From: an uncultured Lachnospiraceae bacterium
GTDB lineage: Bacteria; Bacillota; Clostridia; Lachnospirales; Anaerotignaceae
Reading direction: 5' to 3'
Length of the DNA stretch: 32,922 nt
Assembly (NCBI GenBank): GCA_944380405.1
Contig: CALWHO010000035.1
Coordinates: forward strand, 1-32,922
Each line of letters opens with the position of its first letter. The stretch's first letter is position 1. A program made the position numbers and the translations under genes. Of the stretch, positions 23,451 through 30,512 are shown one piece after another. The notes beneath the pieces were generated by a model, which saw only the letters and a program-made list of their open reading frames with translations, searched no databases and had not been told where the DNA came from.

Positions 23451-23963
23451 TTATAAATTTGAATTAAATTCTTCTATATTTTTGAAGGCACTTTTGCCTA
23501 TATGGCAATAGCCAGTTGGGTTTTTAGTGAGAAATTTTTGATGAGCGTCTTCGGCTTTGTAATAGTTTTCAAGTATTTTACATTCTACAACAACTATTTC
23601 ACCTCTGTATCTTTTTTTAAGCTTATCAAGTTCTTCTTTGGCTGTTTTAAGGCTTTCTTCCTCTGTGCAGTATATGCCTGTTCTGTACTGACGTCCTACA
23701 TCTGGACCCTGCTGGTCTACAAGAGTTGGGTCTATTACGTCAAAATAGAGATTTATAAGTGTTGAAAGAGGTAATGTGTTTTCATCGTATGTTACTTTAA
23801 CTGTTTCTGCATGGTCAGTATCTCTGTAACATACATCTTCGTATGTTGGGTTTTGAGTTTTGCCATTGGCATATCCAACTTCTGTTTCGGCAACGCCTTT
23901 TATAAGTGACATGTATTTTTCAACGCCCCAAAAACAGCCTCCTGCAAAATAGATTTCTTTCAT
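23451..23963 (-). CDS. msrA: Peptide methionine sulfoxide reductase A
   Basis: Reduces methionine-S-sulfoxide in proteins, 170 residues. The active-site motif GGCFWG occupies residues 8-13; TEVGYANGKTQNPTYEDVC, HAETVKVTYD and DPTLVDQQGPDVGRQYRTGIY are the standard MsrA substrate-site segments, and the end reads NPTGYCHIG with a possible resolving Cys. ATG at 23963 is chosen because GGAGG lies 8 bases upstream and the motif begins at once. A longer frame into the upstream gene has no support. It starts 4 bases after the HAD gene stop, so the two form one leftward operon. Confidence 0.95.
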   Translation of the reverse strand: MKEIYFAGGCFWGVEKYMSLIKGVAETEVGYANGKTQNPTYEDVCYRDTDHAETVKVTYDENTLPLSTLINLYFDVIDPTLVDQQGPDVGRQYRTGIYCTEEESLKTAKEELDKLKKRYRGEIVVVECKILENYYKAEDAHQKFLTKNPTGYCHIGKSAFKNIEEFNSNL

Positions 23964-23967
23964 ATTT

Positions 23968-24762
23968 TTATTCCTCCAATAATTGGTAGTGTAAAAGTGC
24001 TTTATATATACCTTCGTTTTTAACTGTGTCTGTAACAAAATCGCCTTTTCCATCAAGAAGAGGTGAGTGATGACCCATTACAACAGAGTTTTTAACTGCC
24101 AAAAGCATATCAATATCATTTCCACCATCACCAAAGGCATAAGCATTTTCTTTTGTAAGTGAAAATCTTTTAAGTATAGCGTCTACGCCGTATTGTTTTG
24201 AAACACCAATAGGGTTAATATCACAGCTTGTAAGACCCAAATGAGGAAGTGTTATTTTTGTTCTTGATGAAAATTTTTCCTCAAATTTTTTAAAATAGCT
24301 GTGGTCAGGATATATAATGAAAAATTTATATATATCTTCCTCTTCGCCATTATACTGCTTAAATAAATCCTCTGTTAAATTAAACATATGTATTTTTTCA
24401 AGAAACATAGGGCTTTTAATATTGTTGCAATAGCAACTGTTTTCGTTTTCTCCAACAGCTATAATATCGTTATGACTGCAATAATCAAACATTTCATTTA
24501 CTATGGATTTATCAAAAGGCTTTTTGCAGAGGACTTCATTTTTATAAAATGTATATCCTCCGTTATTTGTAATCATGCAGTCAAAATCAATTCCACATTC
24601 AGGTACATATGAAAGGCTTCTGCCTGTGGCAAGGCAAAGGGCATAGCCGTTATTTTGCAAATTTTTTAATGATGATATTGTTTTTTCCGTAGGGAAAAAT
24701 ATTTTTTCGTTTTTGTCTACAAGTGTTCCATCGTAGTCGAAAAATAATACTCCTTTATACAA
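23968..24762 (-). CDS. HAD-superfamily hydrolase, Cof-type
   Basis: Soluble phosphatase-like protein of 264 residues. Motif I FDYDGTLVD (nucleophile near residue 9), a motif II Thr in LATGRS, a type IIB cap in the middle, a Lys in the NPIGVSKQYGVDAIL segment, and motif IV FGDGGNDIDML near residue 210. Cof-type enzymes dephosphorylate sugar phosphates or similar metabolites; substrate unknown. The start is TTG at 24762, with AGGAGG 8 bases upstream. An in-frame ATG further upstream (24855) would add 31 residues absent from the family. It is divergent from the LRR gene and forms an operon with msrA. Confidence 0.87.
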   Translation of the reverse strand: MYKGVLFFDYDGTLVDKNEKIFFPTEKTISSLKNLQNNGYALCLATGRSLSYVPECGIDFDCMITNNGGYTFYKNEVLCKKPFDKSIVNEMFDYCSHNDIIAVGENENSCYCNNIKSPMFLEKIHMFNLTEDLFKQYNGEEEDIYKFFIIYPDHSYFKKFEEKFSSRTKITLPHLGLTSCDINPIGVSKQYGVDAILKRFSLTKENAYAFGDGGNDIDMLLAVKNSVVMGHHSPLLDGKGDFVTDTVKNEGIYKALLHYQLLEE

Positions 24763-24870
24763 ATTATATTCCTCCTTTGTATTGGCTTTTATTTTATCAG
24801 ATAATTTCAAATTGGTATATAATAAAATTATTTCCATAGCTTTAAAGCTATACACATGGCGGGTTTTTTG

Positions 24871-24879
24871 TGATATAAT
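24871..24879 (+). promoter_or_regulatory. Extended -10 promoter for the LRR-VWA-MoxR genes
   Basis: TGATATAAT, an extended -10 with consensus TATAAT (24874-24879), 35 bases before the LRR gene start. No clear -35 element. Confidence 0.45.
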
Positions 24880-24913
24880 TTGCAGTAATTTTGATATGAA
24901 TTAGGTGGAAAGC

Positions 24914-25858
24914 ATGATATTTGGAGATTTTGAGTATTCCGTAAATGAAAATAACGAAATTATAATATATAAATACTTAGGCGAAAATTCATTTGTGTCT
25001 GTGCCTGAAAGCATAGATGGCAAAATAGTTACAGAAATAGGTGATGGTGCATTTAGGAACAAAAGATGCATAACAGATTTAATACTGCCTAAGGGTCTTA
25101 AAATAATAGGAAACTATGCTTTCTGTGAATGCAGAGGTCTTAAAGAGGTGTCTCTTCCAGAAGGGCTTTTGGAAGCAGGCGGTCACGCTTTTTATAACTG
25201 CCGAAATCTTGAAAAAATGGAAATTCCAACAACAATTGAGTTTATAGCAGACGGCTTTATTAAAAACTGCGAAGTTTTAAAAGAAGTTTATGTTATAACA
25301 GATGGCAGACTTGGAAGTGCCATTGCAGGTTTTTTGATTAACATTACAAATGAAATAGAAGTTACATTTGTAAAGCAAAACATGAAATTTTTACTTCCTG
25401 AGTATGATTACGAATATGTGGCAAATGCTCCTGCAAAAATATTTGTTACACTTACTCATGGTTCAGGTGAGTTTTTCAGAAGAGCCATAGAGTCAAAGGG
25501 CTTTGATTATAAGTTTTATGATGAGAATTTTAAAAGGGCAGTTTTGTCTGAGAAAAAAATAACTTCTGTTAAAATGGCACTTTGCAGAATAATGTATCCT
25601 TACAGGCTTGATGAAAAATACAAAGAAAGCTATATAAATTTTATAAAAGAAAATATAGCAGACGTAGTTTCTTATGCCTGTGAAAAAGACGATATATTAA
25701 TTATAGAAAAAATAGACGAAAACGGCTGCTTTAATAATGAAAATATTTCCGAAGCCATAGAGGAAGCAGCAAAAAGCACCAACAGCGAAATAAGCGCTTA
25801 TATAATGGATATTAAGCTTTCACGCTTTGGCAGAAAAAAGAAAACATTTGACCTTTAA
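24914..25858 (+). CDS. Cytoplasmic leucine-rich-repeat (BspA-like) protein
   Basis: Protein of 314 residues with no signal peptide or membrane helix. Residues 1-135 hold about four LRR_5/BspA-type repeats (GAFRNKRCITDLILPKGL, YAFCECRGLKEVSLPEGL, HAFYNCRNLEKMEIPTTI). The rest is mostly helical and unrecognised; it ends in a basic tail (SRFGRKKKTFDL). ATG 24914 has AGGTGG 6 bases upstream; a GTG 9 bases earlier is less likely. It is followed after 17 bases by a VWA-like gene and then a MoxR-type ATPase gene, so it likely serves as their partner or adaptor. BspA-type repeats are mostly known from surface proteins, so a cytosolic one in this setting is notable. Confidence 0.8.
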   Translation: MIFGDFEYSVNENNEIIIYKYLGENSFVSVPESIDGKIVTEIGDGAFRNKRCITDLILPKGLKIIGNYAFCECRGLKEVSLPEGLLEAGGHAFYNCRNLEKMEIPTTIEFIADGFIKNCEVLKEVYVITDGRLGSAIAGFLINITNEIEVTFVKQNMKFLLPEYDYEYVANAPAKIFVTLTHGSGEFFRRAIESKGFDYKFYDENFKRAVLSEKKITSVKMALCRIMYPYRLDEKYKESYINFIKENIADVVSYACEKDDILIIEKIDENGCFNNENISEAIEEAAKSTNSEISAYIMDIKLSRFGRKKKTFDL

Positions 25859-25875
25859 TTTAGTCTGGTGATTAT

Positions 25876-27330
25876 ATGAACGAATACGACATTATATATA
25901 AGCTGACGGAAGTTGGCGACAATATTTTGGAAACAACAAAAAGCAGAGTGTATATGTCTCTCAGGTTTTTGGCAATGGCTTTTGACGGACTTAAGTATGC
26001 CTTAAACGGTGATACTCCAAGGCTTGGAACTGACGGGTATTATATACATTACTCACCTGCGTTTTTGATGACAACATTTAAAGAAAACGATAAATGGCTG
26101 GCAAGAGCTTATGTCCATATTGTAATGCACTGTATATTCCGCCATGTTGTTAACAGAGATGAGAGAGAAGAAAGGCTTTGGAATTTAAGCTGCGATATAG
26201 CTGCTGAATACGTTATTGATAGCCTTAACAACAGATATTTAAGAGAAAACATGAGCGGTTTAAGACGTGAAACATATTCTCTTCTTGAAAAAAACGTAAA
26301 GGTATTAACAGCAGAAGGCATATATCGTTTTTTGGAAAATGAATATACCGACAGAGAAAAAATACACTCTCTTGAAATGGAATTTTTAAGAGATGACCAT
26401 AGTTTCTGGCGTGCTTATGATGACAATAATGAAAGCCAAGAGGGCGACAATGGCCCTGACGGTGACGGTAACGGCGAAAACGACGGTGACGAAAAAGACG
26501 GCGATGGCAACGGAAACGTAGCTTTCGGTCATACAGAAAAATCAAACGAAAAGCCTAAGAAATTAAATAAAGACGATTTTAATGACAAATGGAAAGACAT
26601 AAGCGAAAAAACTCAGACAGACATGGAGACATTTTCAAAAGACCAGGCAGAAGAAGCAGGGGCACTTATGGAATATGTCCGTGTTGAAAACAGGAAAAGA
26701 TATGATTATAAGGAGTTTTTAAGACGTTTTTCAGTAAACAGGGAAGTAACAAAGCTGGATTTAGATAGCTATGATTATATATACTACACTTACGGTTTAA
26801 AGGTATACGGAAACATGCCTTTAATAGAGGCTCTTGAGTATAAGGACTCTAAAAAAATAGAGGACTTTGTAATTGTTATTGATACCTCTGCCAGCTGTAG
26901 TGGCGATTTAGTGAAGGGCTTTTTGGCAGAAACATACAGCATACTTAGTGAAAACGAAAGCTTCTTTAGAAAAATAAATCTTCATCTTATACAGTGCGAC
27001 TCAAAAGTGCAGGAAGACACAATTATTACATGCAAAGAAGAGTTTGAAAAGTACATGGATAATTTTGAGGTAAAAGGCGGTGGCGGCACCGACTTTGTAC
27101 CTGCATTTGATTATGTAAACGAACTTTGCGAAGATAAAAAAATAGCAGAGCTTAAAGGGCTTATATATTTTACAGACGGCTATGGAACATATCCAAAGAA
27201 AATGCCTAAGTATGAAACGGCATTTGTATTTTTAAGTGAAAACTACGACGACAGCGGTGTTCCGCCTTGGGCTGTTGAAATAGTTGTTGATAGTGAGGAA
27301 TTTTATAAAGCAGCAAAAAAATTACAGTAA
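25876..27330 (+). CDS. VWA-like protein with DUF2201-type metallopeptidase-like N-terminus
   Basis: Cytoplasmic protein of 484 residues. The N-terminal region matches the putative metallopeptidase part of DUF2201 proteins, with HIVMHCIFRH at residues 81-90; the usual HExxH glutamate is replaced by Ile/Val, so peptidase activity is doubtful. A Gly/Asp/Asn-rich linker (about 184-215) follows, then a helical segment, then a VWA-like domain with a MIDAS-like DTSAS (D336, S338, S340), a GGGGTDF Thr loop and a FTDGYGTYP. VWA proteins next to MoxR ATPases typically work with them as metal-binding adaptors or chaperones. The gene ends 12 bases before the ATPase gene. Confidence 0.85.
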   Translation: MNEYDIIYKLTEVGDNILETTKSRVYMSLRFLAMAFDGLKYALNGDTPRLGTDGYYIHYSPAFLMTTFKENDKWLARAYVHIVMHCIFRHVVNRDEREERLWNLSCDIAAEYVIDSLNNRYLRENMSGLRRETYSLLEKNVKVLTAEGIYRFLENEYTDREKIHSLEMEFLRDDHSFWRAYDDNNESQEGDNGPDGDGNGENDGDEKDGDGNGNVAFGHTEKSNEKPKKLNKDDFNDKWKDISEKTQTDMETFSKDQAEEAGALMEYVRVENRKRYDYKEFLRRFSVNREVTKLDLDSYDYIYYTYGLKVYGNMPLIEALEYKDSKKIEDFVIVIDTSASCSGDLVKGFLAETYSILSENESFFRKINLHLIQCDSKVQEDTIITCKEEFEKYMDNFEVKGGGGTDFVPAFDYVNELCEDKKIAELKGLIYFTDGYGTYPKKMPKYETAFVFLSENYDDSGVPPWAVEIVVDSEEFYKAAKKLQ

Positions 27331-27342
27331 GGAGAATGTGTT

Positions 27343-28893
27343 TTGAATATAAAGCAGGCAAAAAACGAAATTAAAGACGCTGTTGAGGCATATTTAGCTA
27401 AGGACGAATACGGCGAATATATTATACCTATTGAAAGCCAAAGACCACTTTTACTTATAGGTGCTCCTGGTATTGGTAAAACTGCCATTATGAAGCAGGT
27501 GGCTTCTGAGTGCAATATAGGTCTTGTATCATACACAATTACACACCACACAAGACAAAGTGCCATAGGTCTTCCATATATTTCACAGAAAGAATTTGGC
27601 GGCAAAGAATATGCCGTAACTGAGTATACAATGAGCGAAATTGTAGCTTCTGTATACAATCAAATGGAAGAAACAGGTCTTAAAGAGGGCATACTTTTTA
27701 TTGACGAAATAAACTGTGCCAGCGAAACTTTAGCACCTGCAATGCTTCAGTTTTTACAGTACAAGACATTTGGCAGTCACAAAGTGCCTGATGGCTGGAT
27801 AATAGTTTCAGCAGGTAACCCACCTGAATACAACAAATCTGTACGAGAATTTGACATTGTTACCCTTGACCGTGTTAAGAAAATAGATGTTGAAGAAGAT
27901 TATGATGTATGGAAAGAGTATGCTGTAAAACAGAATGTCCATAGTGCCATTATTTCATACCTTGATGTACGAAAAGAAAATTTCTATACAGTAAGAAACA
28001 CAGCAGAGGGTAAAATGTTTACAACAGCCAGAGGCTGGGAAGACCTTTCCAGAATAATGACTGTATACGAAAAGCTTAAAAAGCCAGTTACATTTGATGT
28101 TATTTATCAGTATCTTCAAAATAAGAAAACAGCAAAGGATTTTGCCGGATATTTTGAGCTTTACAACAAATACAAAAAGGACTACTCAATTACAGGCATA
28201 CTTGCAGGGGAAATTGAGGACGCATATGTTGACAGACTTCGTCTTGCTTCATTTGACGAAAAGCTTAGCGTAATAAGCCTTATATTAAGTGCTTTAAACG
28301 ACGATTTCAAAAAAGCAGACTTTTTGGATATGTTTGTAACAGAGCTTCACACTGTTCTTAAAGATATGAAAGCATCTCTTTTAAGCAAGTTTGCAGAAGA
28401 TAAACGTCCAGAGGACATGATTATGCCTATAATTGAAATGCGTAAAAATGCCTTTGAAAAGAAAAAGAAAACAGGTCTTATGAAGAGGGACGAAGAAAGA
28501 TTTGAGCTTAAAATTCAGGAAAGACTTGAAGAAATGCTTATTGCCCTTAAAGGAAATGGCATATCAAAATGCAGCGATGCTTTTGAATATTTAAAAGAAC
28601 TTTTTGCTTCTGATGTGGAAAACAGAAGCACATTTATGGACGACACAGGTTATAAACTTGATAATGCATTTTCATTCCTTGAATACGTATTTGGTGAAAG
28701 TCAGGAAATGGTTGTGTTTGTAACAGAGCTTAACAGTGGATATTACAGCATTAAGTTTATAGACGAAAATGGCTGTGTTAAGTTCTATCAACACAACAAG
28801 AATCTTCTTTTTAAGGAAAGACAGAGAAACATAATTTCAGACATAGACGAAATTAATGCTATGATGGACAGCCTTAAACAGAGTAAACAGTAA
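27343..28893 (+). CDS. MoxR-type AAA+ ATPase
   Basis: AAA+ ATPase of 516 residues. Walker A GAPGIGKT (40-47), Walker B LFIDEINCA (about 117-125), sensor 1 in SAGNPPEYN and arginine-finger candidates in the following VTLDRVKK. This matches MoxR-like ATPases, which are usually about 300-350 residues; the extra C-terminal 190 residues are Lys/Glu-rich, partly coiled-coil-like (FEKKKKTGLMKRDEERFELK), then a mixed region. TTG 27343 is the start, with TAAGGAG 8 bases upstream; no nearby ATG fits. Third gene of the LRR-VWA-ATPase unit, ended by a terminator. It probably uses ATP to remodel a target presented by the VWA protein. Confidence 0.88.
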   Translation: MNIKQAKNEIKDAVEAYLAKDEYGEYIIPIESQRPLLLIGAPGIGKTAIMKQVASECNIGLVSYTITHHTRQSAIGLPYISQKEFGGKEYAVTEYTMSEIVASVYNQMEETGLKEGILFIDEINCASETLAPAMLQFLQYKTFGSHKVPDGWIIVSAGNPPEYNKSVREFDIVTLDRVKKIDVEEDYDVWKEYAVKQNVHSAIISYLDVRKENFYTVRNTAEGKMFTTARGWEDLSRIMTVYEKLKKPVTFDVIYQYLQNKKTAKDFAGYFELYNKYKKDYSITGILAGEIEDAYVDRLRLASFDEKLSVISLILSALNDDFKKADFLDMFVTELHTVLKDMKASLLSKFAEDKRPEDMIMPIIEMRKNAFEKKKKTGLMKRDEERFELKIQERLEEMLIALKGNGISKCSDAFEYLKELFASDVENRSTFMDDTGYKLDNAFSFLEYVFGESQEMVVFVTELNSGYYSIKFIDENGCVKFYQHNKNLLFKERQRNIISDIDEINAMMDSLKQSKQ

Positions 28894-28904
28894 TTTGAAA
28901 AATG

Positions 28905-28944
28905 AGCATACAAACTTAAAAAAAGTGGTTTGTATGCTTTTTTT
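28905..28944 (+). terminator. Rho-independent terminator after the MoxR-type gene
   Basis: Eleven-bp stem AGCATACAAAC/GTTTGTATGCT (28905-28915 with 28928-28938) and T8. The radical SAM gene starts 15 bases later, so it may depend on read-through or its own promoter. Confidence 0.88.
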
Positions 28945-28958
28945 GAAAGGAGATATGT

Positions 28959-30104
28959 ATGGAAAAAAGAACATTTGCCATTGGAAATATAAGACCGCCT
29001 TTTCATGCCAACAGTTTACTTTTACAGGTAACTGAAAACTGCACATGGAACAGATGTAATTTCTGCACACTTTACAGAGGCGGACAGTTTAAAATGAGAA
29101 GTGCCGAAGATGTAAAAAAAGACATAGATACAGTTGCTTATTACAGAGATAAAATATTTGAAAAGTATGACGGCAAAGATTTTGACATGGACAAAATAAT
29201 GAGGGAATACTCTTCTTTAAGTGTAGAAGAGAAAAATTGTTACGCTATGGTTTTCAACTGGATACGTTCTGACAACATGAAAACAGTTTTCCTTCAGGAC
29301 GCCAATACAACTTCAATAAGACTTGATGTTATTACGGACATTCTTAGGCATTTAAGAAAAATACTGCCTTCTCTTGAAGTGGTTTCAAGCTACGGAAGAG
29401 CAGACACACTTACTCGTCTTGATGTTGACGGCTTTAAGGCACTTAAAGAGGCAGGGCTTACAATGATTCATTCAGGCTACGAAAGCGGCTGCAACGATGT
29501 TTTAAAGCTTCTTAATAAAGGCACAACAAGGGAGCAGCAAATAGAAGCAGGGCAGAAAATAAAGGCAGCAGGAATTGACTTTAATGTATTTTACATGCCA
29601 GGAAGTGGCGGCAAGGCATTAAGTGAAAGAAACGCCATTGAAACAGCCGATGTAATTAACCAGATAGACCCTGAGTATATAAGAATAAGAACGTTTGTTG
29701 TAAAGCCTCAGACTCCTATGTGGGAAATAGCCAAAGGAAATGATTTTCAGGAGCTTACAGACATAGAAAAGCTTCAGGAGCTTGTTCTTATGACTGAAAA
29801 CTTAAAGGGCATAAAGAGCTATCTTATAAGCGACCACATTATTAATCTTCTTCCAAGATTTGAAGGATACATTAATAAGGATAAAGAAGATATGTTAAGG
29901 TATGCAAAAGAGTTTTTGAATTTGCCAAAAAATAAACAAATGGAGTTTCAGCTTGCAAGGCGACTTTGCTATAACGTGGATTATAATATGATGAACTATA
30001 TGCCTTCTGAAGATATGACTCAAATAAGAGAAGTTATAAAAAATATTTCTTCTCCTCAGGAGTGGGAAGAACTTTTAAGAAGATATTTAAGACAATACAT
30101 TTAA
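28959..30104 (+). CDS. Radical SAM protein
   Basis: Iron-sulfur enzyme of 381 residues. The cluster motif is ENCTWNRCNFC with C28, C33 and C36, so CX4CX2C, a spacing shared by a set of radical SAM proteins that includes Elp3/HemN-like relatives (CPHNKCTFC type). Further barrel motifs: VFLQDANTT, SSYGRADTL, GLTMIHSGYESGCNDVLKLLNKGTT, FNVFYMPGSGG and RIRTFVVKPQTPM. These resemble the HemN/Elp3-like class, but the substrate is not evident. ATG 28959 follows GAAAGGAGA. It sits behind a terminator after the LRR-VWA-MoxR genes; the link is positional only. Confidence 0.85.
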   Translation: MEKRTFAIGNIRPPFHANSLLLQVTENCTWNRCNFCTLYRGGQFKMRSAEDVKKDIDTVAYYRDKIFEKYDGKDFDMDKIMREYSSLSVEEKNCYAMVFNWIRSDNMKTVFLQDANTTSIRLDVITDILRHLRKILPSLEVVSSYGRADTLTRLDVDGFKALKEAGLTMIHSGYESGCNDVLKLLNKGTTREQQIEAGQKIKAAGIDFNVFYMPGSGGKALSERNAIETADVINQIDPEYIRIRTFVVKPQTPMWEIAKGNDFQELTDIEKLQELVLMTENLKGIKSYLISDHIINLLPRFEGYINKDKEDMLRYAKEFLNLPKNKQMEFQLARRLCYNVDYNMMNYMPSEDMTQIREVIKNISSPQEWEELLRRYLRQYI

Positions 30105-30512
30105 AAACAAACTGAAAAAAGCCAGTCATTTTTTAGTTAATATTTTAATGAAATAAATTTCTTTTTATAAAATACAAAAACGCCCTTTTGCAATATATTT
30201 AATGAAATGTTAAATAAGCTTTGTTAAAGTCTTTGTGCAATATTGCTTTTTTTGAGGGTGGAAAATTGTTAAAATTTTGTTTATTTAATTACGTTTTTTT
30301 GTCTTTTGGAAAAAAAATAGGCACATTTTGCAGTTTCAGCAATATTTTTGACGGACAAGAGGGTATTTTGTTTGCGTTATTGTGGTGAATTTAACGAAAT
30401 AAACATACTGTATTGAGTTTATTAAATTGGTATGATAAAATAATTATGATGCAGTAGTTTGCATGAATAATACTGCACTGACGATTTCCAAAATCTATAG
30501 GGGGGAAAAATA
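30105..30512 (+). other. nifJ leader region with promoter
   Basis: No gene is seen. A weak A/T-stem hairpin (about 30109-30139) and a possible long-loop hairpin before T7 (GCAATATTGC at 30237-30246) might end the radical SAM transcript. A promoter TTGAGT (30413-30418) / TAAAAT (30436-30441), spacer 17, fits nifJ, giving a leader of about 65 bases. AGGGGGG before the ATG is the ribosome binding site. Confidence 0.5.

Noticed and set aside
30380-30402. Rex-like operator upstream of nifJ (TTGTGG...TTAACGAA)
   Set aside because: The arms do not form a Rex-type palindrome with correct spacing; only half resembles one.
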